15,935 nt of DNA from Bog-950 sp964620645 (GCA_964620645.1 CAZUHU010000079.1:1-15935); one strand, 5' to 3'; positions 6,200-14,851 are shown, numbered from the stretch's first letter. Translations and numbers: made by a program. The notes: generated from the letters alone by a model not told the origin.

Positions 6200-7258
6200 T
6201 TGACACCGTTCGAAAACTCTCCCCGTTCATTAGGGTATTCTTTTCCGGCAGAATTTGCACCCCAACGTGCCATGTGGTTAAGCTGGCCGCATAAGGAAGC
6301 AAGCTGGCCCGGTAAAATAGATACCATCTATGGCCCTTATTGCGATTTCATAAGCCTGGTTTCGCAGGGGCAGTTGGTTTGTATAAACGTAGCTGATGAA
6401 AAGATGAAGGAGTTTGCTTTAAGCAAATTGCTGGCATCCACCACTAAACGCAATGATGCTAACATTCAGTTTTTCTTTCATCCCACAAATGATGCCTGGT
6501 GCCGCGACCACGGCCCCGCTTTTTTGATAAATAAAAAAGAGAATAAAAAAGCGATTGTTGATTGGGGTTATAATGCCTGGGGCGGTAAGTACCCTCCGTT
6601 TGATTTGGATGATGTAATACCAACCCTGATAGGTGAGAAGCTGGGCCTGCCTGTTTTTAACCCCGGTATTGTTATGGAAGGTGGCAGTGTGGAGTTTAAC
6701 GGTAAAGGCACCTTGCTTACAACTACCGCTTGCTTACTTAATAAAAACCGCAACCCTCATTTATCGCAAAAGGAAATTGAACGCTACCTTATAGAGTTTT
6801 ATGGGGTGGATAATATTCTCTGGCTTGCCGATGGCATAGTAGGTGATGATACTGATGGCCACATTGATGACCTTACCCGCTTTGTAAATGAAGACACAGT
6901 TGTAACAGTTGTGGAAGAAAATGAGGCTGACGAAAACTATGAGTTGCTGCAGGAGAATTTAAAACTGCTGGCAAAAATGCGCCTTGAAAATGGAAAGCAA
7001 ATCAACATTGTTGAATTGCCTATGCCGGAAGCTGTGATATATGAAGATCAGCGCTTGCCTGCGTCTTACGCTAACTTCTACATCGCCAACCAATACGTTG
7101 TTGTACCCACCTTCCGCGATGCGAAGAACGACGACAAGGCTCTTGATATTTTACAGGGATGCTTTAAGGATAGAAAAGTGGTAGGGGTAGATTCTACTGA
7201 TATTATTTGGGGATTGGGCACATTCCATTGCCTCAGCCAACAGGAGCCACAAATCTGA
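6200..7258 (+). CDS. aguA: Agmatine deiminase (agmatine iminohydrolase)
   Basis: This 352-residue enzyme of the guanidino-group-modifying family converts agmatine to N-carbamoylputrescine and ammonia. Visible active-site residues are Asp103 in WCRDHGPAF, Glu160 in MEGGSVEFNG, His221 and Asp223 in TDGHIDDLTRF, and nucleophile Cys344 in GTFHCLSQQEP at the C-terminus. The start is a TTG at 6200: a stop lies in frame 7 codons upstream and no ATG occurs before residue 25. Starting at that ATG (6272) would remove the conserved LGYSFPAEFAPQ segment that precedes MWLSWPHKEASWPG in the family. The gene follows aguB by 46 bases; both act in succession in polyamine synthesis. It ends 4 bases from the convergent di-haem enzyme gene, with no terminator between them. 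Confidence 0.94.
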   Translation: MTPFENSPRSLGYSFPAEFAPQRAMWLSWPHKEASWPGKIDTIYGPYCDFISLVSQGQLVCINVADEKMKEFALSKLLASTTKRNDANIQFFFHPTNDAWCRDHGPAFLINKKENKKAIVDWGYNAWGGKYPPFDLDDVIPTLIGEKLGLPVFNPGIVMEGGSVEFNGKGTLLTTTACLLNKNRNPHLSQKEIERYLIEFYGVDNILWLADGIVGDDTDGHIDDLTRFVNEDTVVTVVEENEADENYELLQENLKLLAKMRLENGKQINIVELPMPEAVIYEDQRLPASYANFYIANQYVVVPTFRDAKNDDKALDILQGCFKDRKVVGVDSTDIIWGLGTFHCLSQQEPQI

Positions 7259-7262
7259 TTCG

Positions 7263-8366
7263 TTATTCAAAAGGATCCTTCGTAGCAGGGTTATTTACGA
7301 ACTTGTAATCGGTTAGTGTTTGCAGAAAAGCCAATAAATCCGCTTTCTGTTGCGCATTTAAATGCACACCGCCGTTAGCGTGGTTTGCTTTCAGCATTAT
7401 AGCATCTACTGTAGGCGAAAGTTTGATGCCTTCGCTGTAAAAATCAATTACCTGTTCCAATGTTTGAAAACGCCCATCATGCATATAGGGCGCAGTTAAG
7501 GCAATGTTGCGTAACGAAGGCGATTTGAATTTACCGTTGTCGTTTGAATTGCCGCTTATTACTCCCCTGCCTAAATCAGCAAAGGCATCAATGGATGTTA
7601 CTGAATCAAGACCGTTATTATGAAACAGGTTATCGGTCAACAACCAGGTGTTGCCTAAAGTGTGGCAGTGAAAACAATCGCCTGTTTCTGTTGCCCATAT
7701 CTGAAAGCCGGAGGCTTCTGATGAGGTAAAAGTGGCTAACCCTTTTTGTATGCTGTCAAAACGCGAGTCGTCCGAAATCAGTGTCATCATAAACTGTTGC
7801 AAAGCCGTATAAATTTTCCCTTCTGTTATATCGCCCGGGCGGCCAAAGGCCTTTTTAAACAGGCGAACGTAATTGCTGTCGGCTTGAAGGTAGCTAATGG
7901 CATTCGGTATGTTCATGTCCTGCTCTCCATGGAAAGCATCCTGTGCCTGCGCTGCCAGGGTTGATGAGCGCCCATCCCAAAATACTTTGCCCGCCCAAAG
8001 CAGGTTTACTATGGATGGCGTATTGCGTTTGGTTGGCCCAAAAACATTTTGACTTAATGCATTACCGGCATCGGTAAATGCAAACTGTTGTTTATGGCAA
8101 CTGCCGCATGATAGTTGTCCTGTGCTGGAAAGGTGCTTGTCATAAAACAACCTTCTTCCTAATTCAATTCCTTCCTCAGTTAAGGAATCAGCACCGGTAT
8201 TGCTGATGTTCGGAAAGCGAAAAGGTTTGGTAATAGTGTATTTGGTGCCGGTATATAAACTGTCCGGCTCACCACTCGGTGGCGTAATAGGTGGGTCGGG
8301 TTTGCAATTTTGTAAACCCATTACAGTAAGCAGCACTGCAAAAAAAACAAGGGCGGCGTGTTTCAT
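7263..8366 (-). CDS. Di-haem cytochrome c peroxidase / MauG-family enzyme (MbnH-like partner of MbnP)
   Basis: This 367-residue exported protein has a hydrophobic leader (about 1-20) with Cys21 in a weak lipobox (LQNC), then two c-type haem attachment sites, CGSCH (87-91) and CFHCH (231-235). Between them is NTPSIVNLLWAGKVFWDGR and near the end APYMHDGRF, both typical of bacterial cytochrome c peroxidases and MauG relatives, including methanobactin-operon MbnH. Such enzymes either remove peroxide or carry out long-range oxidation of a partner protein. Here the partner is visible: the gene follows an MbnP-family gene by 2 bases. I therefore infer oxidation of MbnP rather than general peroxidase activity, but the distal ligand of the second haem (Met versus Tyr) cannot be assigned by eye. 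Acts in the periplasm or at the cell surface. Confidence 0.88.
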   Translation of the reverse strand: MKHAALVFFAVLLTVMGLQNCKPDPPITPPSGEPDSLYTGTKYTITKPFRFPNISNTGADSLTEEGIELGRRLFYDKHLSSTGQLSCGSCHKQQFAFTDAGNALSQNVFGPTKRNTPSIVNLLWAGKVFWDGRSSTLAAQAQDAFHGEQDMNIPNAISYLQADSNYVRLFKKAFGRPGDITEGKIYTALQQFMMTLISDDSRFDSIQKGLATFTSSEASGFQIWATETGDCFHCHTLGNTWLLTDNLFHNNGLDSVTSIDAFADLGRGVISGNSNDNGKFKSPSLRNIALTAPYMHDGRFQTLEQVIDFYSEGIKLSPTVDAIMLKANHANGGVHLNAQQKADLLAFLQTLTDYKFVNNPATKDPFE

Positions 8367-8368
8367 AG

Positions 8369-9100
8369 TTAGTTCAACGAAAAAGCTTTGGCTATGTTGT
8401 CCATAAATTCTACAGCGTCATCGTAATGGTCGCTGGTTTGTGACGTACTTTCTGTAATGATGTCCAGCGTATCCGTATTGCTGTAAAAAATCTTTTGCAC
8501 ATCAAGGTCTAAGTTCAGCGTTAGTTTATCATCGCAGCATACCGAAAAATCCTTGTTAAGAGTAGTGGTGCGATAAAGGCTGTTACCGCCAAGGTGGTAT
8601 AAAGGAAACCAATTATATACGCCACTGCCGGTGCCACTTGTATCGCAGCGGGCCTCGTATTTTACAAAAATATATTTTAACCAACTCCAGTACATGTCGT
8701 TATCAGCAAGTGGGCTGCCTGCAGCAACACCGTTGGGGTCGCTTTCGTTTTGTATAGAGTCCACGCCAATACCAAAGCGGATAGCCTTAAACTCACCGCT
8801 TATTTTATCAGCATTAATACTTAGCGATGAGGGGTTGCTGAAATCAATAAGCGCAGCATCTTTTACTTCAACTTCACTATTGTCCGTTTTAACAAGGGTT
8901 ATGTGCGATAGGTAAAACTTCAACACATCAGTTTGTATACGCCTGTTTTGAGGATCGGTATTTGATTGGCCAATTGTAAAAGCCTGACCGTTATAATTGG
9001 CCGCCACTTTTAACGTAAAGTTCCCCTCCTTCGGCTTTTTACATGATGAAATGCCAATTAAAAGGCCCGCAAGCAATACAGCAGAACATCTCAGGTTCAT
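8369..9100 (-). CDS. MbnP-family lipoprotein (putative copper-binding substrate of the di-haem enzyme)
   Basis: This 243-residue protein has a lipoprotein signal with ISSC at 17-20, so Cys20 is probably lipidated. The rest matches the MbnP-like domain as I know it: LKFYLSHITLVKTDN with an ensuing ALIDF, FKAIRFGIGVDS, then NDMYWSWLKYIFVKYEA and YNWFPLYHLGG. In methanotroph MbnP, partner MbnH converts a Trp to kynurenine and the protein binds copper; candidate Trp residues here are 138 and 140 (MYWSW) and 164. A vicinal Cys pair (188-189) may form disulphides or bind metal. I use the ATG at 9100; a TTG two codons upstream also opens the frame but is less likely. The adjacent downstream di-haem gene, 2 bases away, supports the pairing. 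Copper binding here is inferred. Confidence 0.82.
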   Translation of the reverse strand: MNLRCSAVLLAGLLIGISSCKKPKEGNFTLKVAANYNGQAFTIGQSNTDPQNRRIQTDVLKFYLSHITLVKTDNSEVEVKDAALIDFSNPSSLSINADKISGEFKAIRFGIGVDSIQNESDPNGVAAGSPLADNDMYWSWLKYIFVKYEARCDTSGTGSGVYNWFPLYHLGGNSLYRTTTLNKDFSVCCDDKLTLNLDLDVQKIFYSNTDTLDIITESTSQTSDHYDDAVEFMDNIAKAFSLN

Positions 9101-9116
9101 AAACAAGTTTGAACCT
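9093..9116. repeat. Inverted repeat over the MbnP-family start codon
   Basis: AGGTTCA (9093-9099) and TGAACCT (9110-9116) are perfect 7-bp arms around a 10-base loop. In the message the last arm begins inside the AUG at 9100, so the hairpin would partly bury the start codon. It could equally be a dimeric operator. A one-mismatch -7 match (TAGTTTAG) ends 16 bases before the ATG. Confidence 0.35.
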
Positions 9117-9255
9117 CTAAACTAAATTAAAAAAGGCAATACAGCGCTAACCTGCGTCAGTACGTTAATCGCGCAAATGGCAATTAAGAAACATTAGGGA
9201 ATCAATGGCATGACGGTTGTTTCATCCCTCAGGCTGCCCTCAACGTTTTACGTAT

Positions 9256-9285
9256 AAAAAAACAAGGGGCGCCAATAGGCGCCCC
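9256..9285 (-). terminator. Rho-independent terminator after the beta-propeller gene
   Basis: GGGGCGCC (9266-9273), a 4-base loop, and GGCGCCCC (9278-9285) form a perfect 8-bp GC-rich stem. On the minus strand it is followed by TTG and seven T (complement of 9256-9265). It lies 27 bases after the stop at 9313 and separates this unit from the MbnP-family gene. Confidence 0.9.
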
Positions 9286-9312
9286 CGCTAACTAATACCA
9301 CAAAACTTTGAC

Positions 9313-12300
9313 CTAGTAAGGCTGGTTTTTGCCGAGGCGTTTTAGTTCTGCCTTTACCTTAGGCCGGTAGGTTTTCTTGCGCTCTTCTATCTTGTTGCGG
9401 GCTTCGTTCATTTCTTTCTGTATGCTGTTCATCCCTTCCTGTTGTGAGCCGGTTGGCTGCCCTTCGTAAAAGTTAACCCCGTAATAAATGTCGGTTACTT
9501 TTTCGCGTAGGTTTTCTTCATCTACAAACAATACGTTGTTCCCCTCTTTAACCGGTACTAACGATTTCCGGATGCTCTCAAGGCTGTCGTAGTACTCTGT
9601 AATAACCGGCGACAGGTCTTTTACTTCCTTTATCATTTGTTGCTCAACCAGTAAAGAGTCCATCACCACTGCCAATTCTTCTTCCATTTTTTTAGTGCGC
9701 TCAACAGCGGCGTAATTCGCTTCGCGTTGCTCAGCAGTAAAAGAAGAACGTGGATCAGGTATTAGTTCCAACTCCCCGCTCGCCACTTTATCATTGGCAA
9801 CAATTTTTATGGTGTACTTACCATCGCGCACCATTGGGCCAACGGTAGATGCCCAATCAGCCTTAGAGCCACCCTCTGCCACTCTTGGTGGCTTAGTGCG
9901 CATGTTCCAGGTTATCTTGTTCAATCCCTTACGCTTAGTGCCGGGTAGTTCTACCACCAATGCTCCTTTGCTATCAAAAACCTGCACATTAACGCTACCA
10001 CTGTTTACGCGCTCTTTCAAATAATAAGTTATCAGCGCTTCTTCTGTAGAGTTCGGCCCAACAAATCCACCTGCATCAGGCCAGCCCTGGCCGTAGTGGC
10101 CATTGGTAACCGGCGTTGGCCTTGATGGAATAAAGGCAATATCGCTGTTAAGCAGTTGGTCATTTATCTTGCGCAATGGCGAAATGTCATCCACAATTAA
10201 AATGCCTCTGCCATGCGTAGCAAGTATCAAATCGTTGGTTTTAGGTTCAATGGCAATGTCGCGTACAAGGCAGTACTCAGGCACCTTGGCCTTCATTTGT
10301 GTCCAGTTTTTACCGCCGTCAATTGAGGCATACAATCCCATCTCCGTTCCTAAAAACAGCAGGTCTTTACTTACAATGTCCTCGCGTATTTTATGGGCAT
10401 ATCCCTTAAAATTATCGCTGCGCAACATAGTCCATGTTTTACCCATGTCTGTACTGCGCGCCAGGTAGGTTTTCATATCGCCATACATATGGTTATCAAA
10501 CGTGGCATACACCACATTTTTATCGTAGCGCGAAGGTTCAATACTGCTAACCCAGGTTTGCGCAGGCACGCCTGCTGCCTTGTAATTGTTGGCTACATTG
10601 CTCCAGGTCTTTCCGCCATCAAGGGTCAATTGCAGGTTGCCGTCATCAGTACCTACCCAAATTATTTTTTCATCCAGCGGCGATTCAGCAATGGTAAATA
10701 TGGTGCAGTGGTTTTCTGCTGAAGTATTATCATTCGTTAAGCCACCGCTTTCTTCCTGTTTTAGTTTCACAGGGTCATTGGTGGTTAAGTCTCCTGAAAT
10801 TTTAGTCCAGTTAAGGCCGCGGTCTTCGCTCTTAAACAAAAACTGGCAGGCCATATAAATTCTCTTCTTGCTGGTTGGTGAGCGCACTATGGGCGTGTTC
10901 CAGTTAAACCGGAATTTAGGATCGCCGATAGAGGCTTTCGGCTGTATATCCTGCCCCTGGTTGGTTTTAAGATTTAGCATGCTGGCATGTCCACCCTGAT
11001 ATTCGCTGTACACAATTTCATGGTCCTCACCATCAGGCTGTACCCAAAAACCGTCGCCACCGCCTACATTTTTCCAATCGCCGTTTTCAATACCACCCGG
11101 GCTTTGCGAGGGAGCCCGCCATGAACCATTATCCTGCAAACCACCATACACATAGTATGGGTCCTGGTTATCATACGTTACATGGTAAAATTGCGAAACG
11201 GGAATGTTGTTAAGGTAAATCCAGTTGTTACCACGGTCAACGCTCATGTAAACGCCGCCGTCCGTACCTACATACATCTGCGAAGTGTTCTTTGGGTTTA
11301 TCCATAACGCATGCATATCACTATGCACCCAGCCACTGCTGTTTTGCGCGCGCACCCAGCTAAAGCCACCGTCCTCGCTGTACGAAAACTGGAATGCAGG
11401 GCGGTAAACTCTGTTAGCATCCAAGGGGTCTACAACTATAGTGCTGAAGTAAAAGGGCCTGGCGCAAACGTTGTCATCTGCACTTTGCGATGTCCAGGTT
11501 TCGCCCCCGTCGGCTGAAATGTATAAGCCTGTTTTCTTCGATTCTACAATAGCAACTATTTTATTCGGATCAGTAGGAGCTAAGGCGATAGCGGCGCGGC
11601 CAATGTCTCCATCCGGCAAACCTTTATGTATTTTCTTCCAGGTCTTACCCCCGTCTGTACTTTTCATTATAGCGCTGCCTGGCCCCCCTGATGAAAAGGC
11701 AAAGGGCTTGCGGCGGAATTGCCAGAACGTAGCGTACATCACATCCGGGTTCTTTGGGTTTAAAGCAAAATCAGCGCAGCCGGTGGAATCGTTCACAAAC
11801 AAAATTTTTGTCCATGTTTTGCCTGCATCGCTTGACTTATACAAACCGCGCTCTGCTGAGTTAGAGAACAGTTTACCGGGCACTGCAGCAAAAATTGTAT
11901 TGGCATCATTAGGATGTATCACCAGTTTACTGATATGCTCGCTTTCAGGCAGGCCACTGAAAACCCAGTTCTCACCACCATCAGTAGTTTTGTAAATACC
12001 ATTACCTACCGAAACCGTGTTGCGCATATTGCTTTCGCCTGTGCCTACATAAACCACATCCGGGTTGGTTTGGTCAACAGCAAGCGCGCCTATGCTTTGG
12101 CAGTGCTTATCAAAGATGGATTTAAACTGCGAGCCGCCATTGGTGGTCTTCCAAACTCCCCCCCCGGCAGTACCAACATAAATAGTACGCGGGTCGCTGT
12201 TTACTCCCTCAATGGCAGTAATACGGCCACCCATAACAGCCGGCCCTATGGCACGCGCTTCCATCTTACCTAAGGAAGCTGAACTCAGTTTTACCTGCGG

Positions 12301-12393
12301 TTGTTGCTCGGTAGTTGTTTTGGTTTTATTTTTTTGCGCATAAAGGCTAAAGCAAAATGCCAGTAACGTAATAATTGCGAATATCTTTTTCAT
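9313..12393 (-). CDS. Exported Asp-box (BNR/VPS10-like) beta-propeller protein
   Basis: This 1026-residue protein has a signal peptide (about 1-19, ending LYAQ) and many Asp-box repeats of the form S/T-x-D-x-G-x-x-W. In the first half they lie at about 83, 136, 187, 245, 293, 339 and 384, and at least four more follow (SEDRGLNW, TLDGGKTW, STDMGKTW, SIDGGKNW). This predicts two beta-propellers as in sialidase/sortilin-like proteins. HSDMHALWINP and GGLQDNGSW are conserved in this bacterial family. After the propellers comes an Ig/FlgD-like segment (VQVFDSKGALVVELPG, ITWNMR), then a charged helical tail to the C-terminus. Databases often call such proteins glycosyl hydrolases, but I see no sialidase arginine triad, so binding is as likely as catalysis. 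No type IX secretion signal is obvious at the end. It follows the LolA-like gene by 27 bases. Confidence 0.82.
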   Translation of the reverse strand: MKKIFAIITLLAFCFSLYAQKNKTKTTTEQQPQVKLSSASLGKMEARAIGPAVMGGRITAIEGVNSDPRTIYVGTAGGGVWKTTNGGSQFKSIFDKHCQSIGALAVDQTNPDVVYVGTGESNMRNTVSVGNGIYKTTDGGENWVFSGLPESEHISKLVIHPNDANTIFAAVPGKLFSNSAERGLYKSSDAGKTWTKILFVNDSTGCADFALNPKNPDVMYATFWQFRRKPFAFSSGGPGSAIMKSTDGGKTWKKIHKGLPDGDIGRAAIALAPTDPNKIVAIVESKKTGLYISADGGETWTSQSADDNVCARPFYFSTIVVDPLDANRVYRPAFQFSYSEDGGFSWVRAQNSSGWVHSDMHALWINPKNTSQMYVGTDGGVYMSVDRGNNWIYLNNIPVSQFYHVTYDNQDPYYVYGGLQDNGSWRAPSQSPGGIENGDWKNVGGGDGFWVQPDGEDHEIVYSEYQGGHASMLNLKTNQGQDIQPKASIGDPKFRFNWNTPIVRSPTSKKRIYMACQFLFKSEDRGLNWTKISGDLTTNDPVKLKQEESGGLTNDNTSAENHCTIFTIAESPLDEKIIWVGTDDGNLQLTLDGGKTWSNVANNYKAAGVPAQTWVSSIEPSRYDKNVVYATFDNHMYGDMKTYLARSTDMGKTWTMLRSDNFKGYAHKIREDIVSKDLLFLGTEMGLYASIDGGKNWTQMKAKVPEYCLVRDIAIEPKTNDLILATHGRGILIVDDISPLRKINDQLLNSDIAFIPSRPTPVTNGHYGQGWPDAGGFVGPNSTEEALITYYLKERVNSGSVNVQVFDSKGALVVELPGTKRKGLNKITWNMRTKPPRVAEGGSKADWASTVGPMVRDGKYTIKIVANDKVASGELELIPDPRSSFTAEQREANYAAVERTKKMEEELAVVMDSLLVEQQMIKEVKDLSPVITEYYDSLESIRKSLVPVKEGNNVLFVDEENLREKVTDIYYGVNFYEGQPTGSQQEGMNSIQKEMNEARNKIEERKKTYRPKVKAELKRLGKNQPY

Positions 12394-12420
12394 AATAGCT
12401 GTTTGCAGTTAGTTATAGGT

Positions 12421-13155
12421 TTACTTAGGTTGGTTAAAGGTGGCAGGGTCAACAACAACATTTACCTCCACTTTACTGAAATTGGTTGGCCCGCCCTGTT
12501 CGTTGCCATCTTCATCAACCCCTTGTACCGAGAAAGGCACCACAATGCCATAATCCGTTTTTCTGAAATCGGAGTAAACGGTATACGATTTTTCTTCCTT
12601 ATCCTTTAAGCGCAGTTTGCGCACCACCTTCAACAGGTAGTAGCTATCAGCATCTATATAATAATAGATCATATCGCCGGCCTTATTGGTAAGGCGTACT
12701 TTGTATACATCGCTGCCGTCCATGTCATCCATGCCCAGGTATTCAGCGGTAAATCCTTTCTCCTTATAGTTTAGCAACAACCCCTGGGGGTCTGCGTAAA
12801 GGTTTAACTCTCTTATATCGTTTGGCGTTAGTGGGTCAGCCATGCGCTTGCCGCCAAAAGGATTGTAACTCCAACCGCTATCGCCTCGCATAGCTTGCTT
12901 GCTGGTCATACCCTGCCAGGTAAAATCACTATAGTAACCTTTAAAAGGTTTGCTTAACAAAAGGTTGGTTACCGGCGCCTGCATACCGGGGCCCATAACA
13001 TACATACCCGTATAGCGAATGCTGGTAACCTTGCTCCACTTTTCAACGCCTCCGGTTGCTGCAATGTGCTTACTTATAACTTCATCGGCTGTTTGGCTAA
13101 AGCCTGTTGCGTAAAAGAAAAGCAGCGATAAAAAAGGGATGATTCTGGCTCTCAT
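12421..13155 (-). CDS. Exported LolA-like outer-membrane lipoprotein-sorting family protein
   Basis: This 244-residue protein has a signal peptide (about 1-20, ending TGFSQ) and the pattern TADEVISKHIAATGGVEKW at the mature N-terminus, seen in many Bacteroidota proteins called outer membrane lipoprotein-sorting proteins. Later parts fit the LolA/LolB half-barrel: RGDSGWSYNPFGGKR, then GSDVYKVRLTNKAGDMIYYYIDADSYYLLKV and YSDFRKTDYGIVVPFSV. True LolA carries lipoproteins between membranes; these relatives are diverged and I do not claim that role here. It is the first gene of a two-gene unit with the beta-propeller protein 27 bases downstream, so the two may act at the same envelope site. Confidence 0.72.
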   Translation of the reverse strand: MRARIIPFLSLLFFYATGFSQTADEVISKHIAATGGVEKWSKVTSIRYTGMYVMGPGMQAPVTNLLLSKPFKGYYSDFTWQGMTSKQAMRGDSGWSYNPFGGKRMADPLTPNDIRELNLYADPQGLLLNYKEKGFTAEYLGMDDMDGSDVYKVRLTNKAGDMIYYYIDADSYYLLKVVRKLRLKDKEEKSYTVYSDFRKTDYGIVVPFSVQGVDEDGNEQGGPTNFSKVEVNVVVDPATFNQPK

Positions 13156-13174
13156 GTAGTCCTGTTTTGAAAGC

Positions 13175-13182
13175 CAAAGTAA
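13175..13182 (-). promoter_or_regulatory. Possible -7 promoter element for the LolA-like gene
   Basis: TTACTTTG (complement of 13175-13182) differs from TAnnTTTG by one base and ends 19 bases before the ATG at 13155, the same spacing as at other predicted promoters here. No good -33 TTTG is seen 19-22 bases upstream. A GTAAG-TG-CTTAC palindrome lies at 13201-13212. Confidence 0.3.
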
Positions 13183-13244
13183 TAATCCTTTTTAGATTAT
13201 GTAAGTGCTTACGTATTAAATTTTAAACAAAAATTCATTTGTAT

Positions 13245-14762
13245 TCAAATTTCCTTGCTATTCAGGTAATCGTGATAAGCCTTACCCAGCAATTTGCTGT
13301 CAATAAAGTCGTTCAAAAAGATGTATAAGTCCTTGTTACGGTCTATTACATCGCTTTTCATCATAGCATTTAACTCTGCTTTCATTCCTTCAAGTGCGGT
13401 TTTATGCTCCCTAACGTTTTGAAAGTTCGAGATCCTGCGAATGGTGCGTAGTGCCAGTTTTTCAAATGCACTTTGTTGCCCTGTTTTAACAATAAAGCGA
13501 TACACCGGCACAATCAGGTTGTTTACCAATTCATAATTGCCTAATTCATAATGCGCGGCCAGCAGGTGGAACAACATGCAAACCTGTATATCGTATCTAA
13601 TGGGGTAACGGTGGTTATTGCGGTAAAGTTCCAGCCACTCAATAGCCTTATCGTATCGGCCGAATTTCATTAACCCCAGGGCGGCATGGTTAATAATCAC
13701 CAGTATATAATCCCTGCGAAACTGCCTGCCTGTTTCACGCAGTACTACAGCAGCTTCTTCAGCAAGGGTAAGAAAACGGTTTTCATTTTTTATTTCCGAA
13801 AAATAGAACAGTGCATTTTTAAAATAGTACATGCTGCGCACTGTATTGGCCGCCTCAATTTTAAACTGCAGTTTACCCAGTTGCCCAATGTACTTACCCA
13901 TGTTTTGTAAATCGCCTGTGCGGTAAGCGCCGTTTATAGTATATAGATAGGCTGTTAAATAAGGATAGGGTTCATGCTCGGTATATATGGTACTGCTTTC
14001 GCATAACTGCAACATCTTAACTGCGGTGCTATAGGCTTCGGTTTCGCGGTAAAACACCGAATAGTAAATAAACCAGTTGTGATAGAAGTACAGCTTGGCT
14101 TTTATACTTAAGGCCTGGCTTTCCTCCGCCATTACGGGATGTTGCACAATAGCCAGGTGCTTTTGTTCAATCTCTTTATCACGTATTTGGTATGATTGCG
14201 AGGTCAGGTTCATTTGCCGGGCATACAGGTAAACATAGGTTTGCAGGTTACTTGTTTTTTTGTTGGCAGTTTCCATTCGCTCATATAGCTCTTCAATGCG
14301 CCGGTCTTTTTCTGCAGATGGCCGCATTTGCACCGCATCATGTATTTCTTTCTCCAGCAAATCAGCCAGCCGTGTAAAGTATTCGCATGATTCTGCCAGC
14401 TCAATGGCCTTTTGCAGGTATTTTTTATAAAGATGTGTTACGTTTTTTTGTAATAGAAATGCAGCTTCGTTATACAGTTTATCTACCTGCTGGTAAATGG
14501 TGGTTTCAGCATGGTAGTTAGCCATGGCGTTTAATATCTGTTCCTGCAATTGTATTTTGGCCACCGGCAGGTAACTCACAAATTTTTCCTTTCTGTATTT
14601 CCGTTTAAGCGCCTCCTCGTCGTAGGTTTCCATTTTTTCAATAGCTGTAAACAGCAATTCGCCCACATTTTTCTCGTTGCGCTTGGCTATGTTGGAAAAC
14701 TTTTTGAAGTAACCCTTCTCTGCAGCGTTCATCTTTTTTATGAGGTCAAATACAGGTTCCAT
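13245..14762 (-). CDS. Helical, TPR-like cytoplasmic protein of unknown function
   Basis: I do not recognise a named family. The 505-residue product has no signal peptide and no membrane helix. It is almost entirely helical, with many Y, E, L and A residues at spacing typical of TPR-like repeats (for example VYLYARQMNLTSQSY, YHNWFIYYSVFYRETEAY, YDKAIEWLELYRNNHR, LLAAHYELGNYELVNNLI). The N-terminus (FDLIKKMNAAEKGYFKKFS) resembles the start of a group of unnamed Bacteroidota proteins that begin with a similar LIKxLxxxEKxxFK motif; this is from memory. A scaffold or regulatory role is possible but not shown. It is transcribed away from the collagen-like gene over a shared 141-base region, and 89 bases separate its stop from the LolA-like gene on the same strand; no terminator is visible there. 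Confidence 0.7.
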   Translation of the reverse strand: MEPVFDLIKKMNAAEKGYFKKFSNIAKRNEKNVGELLFTAIEKMETYDEEALKRKYRKEKFVSYLPVAKIQLQEQILNAMANYHAETTIYQQVDKLYNEAAFLLQKNVTHLYKKYLQKAIELAESCEYFTRLADLLEKEIHDAVQMRPSAEKDRRIEELYERMETANKKTSNLQTYVYLYARQMNLTSQSYQIRDKEIEQKHLAIVQHPVMAEESQALSIKAKLYFYHNWFIYYSVFYRETEAYSTAVKMLQLCESSTIYTEHEPYPYLTAYLYTINGAYRTGDLQNMGKYIGQLGKLQFKIEAANTVRSMYYFKNALFYFSEIKNENRFLTLAEEAAVVLRETGRQFRRDYILVIINHAALGLMKFGRYDKAIEWLELYRNNHRYPIRYDIQVCMLFHLLAAHYELGNYELVNNLIVPVYRFIVKTGQQSAFEKLALRTIRRISNFQNVREHKTALEGMKAELNAMMKSDVIDRNKDLYIFLNDFIDSKLLGKAYHDYLNSKEI

Positions 14763-14851
14763 TTGAAAAGGTAGTTGTGGTGTAATAAATTGAAAATCAA
14801 TATACAGGCAGATTTTTGCCTTACCGAAAATTAATATTAGTAAAAATACGG

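Noticed and set aside
11471..11995. Long plus-strand open frame within the beta-propeller gene
   Set aside because: It is antisense to regularly repeated Asp-box codons, which leave the opposite frame open by composition; the opposite strand carries a clear signal peptide and motifs.
13201..13212. Palindrome GTAAG-TG-CTTAC as a terminator of the 505-residue gene
   Set aside because: The stem is only 5 bp with a 2-base loop and no T-run follows on the minus strand. It might be an operator, but evidence is too thin.
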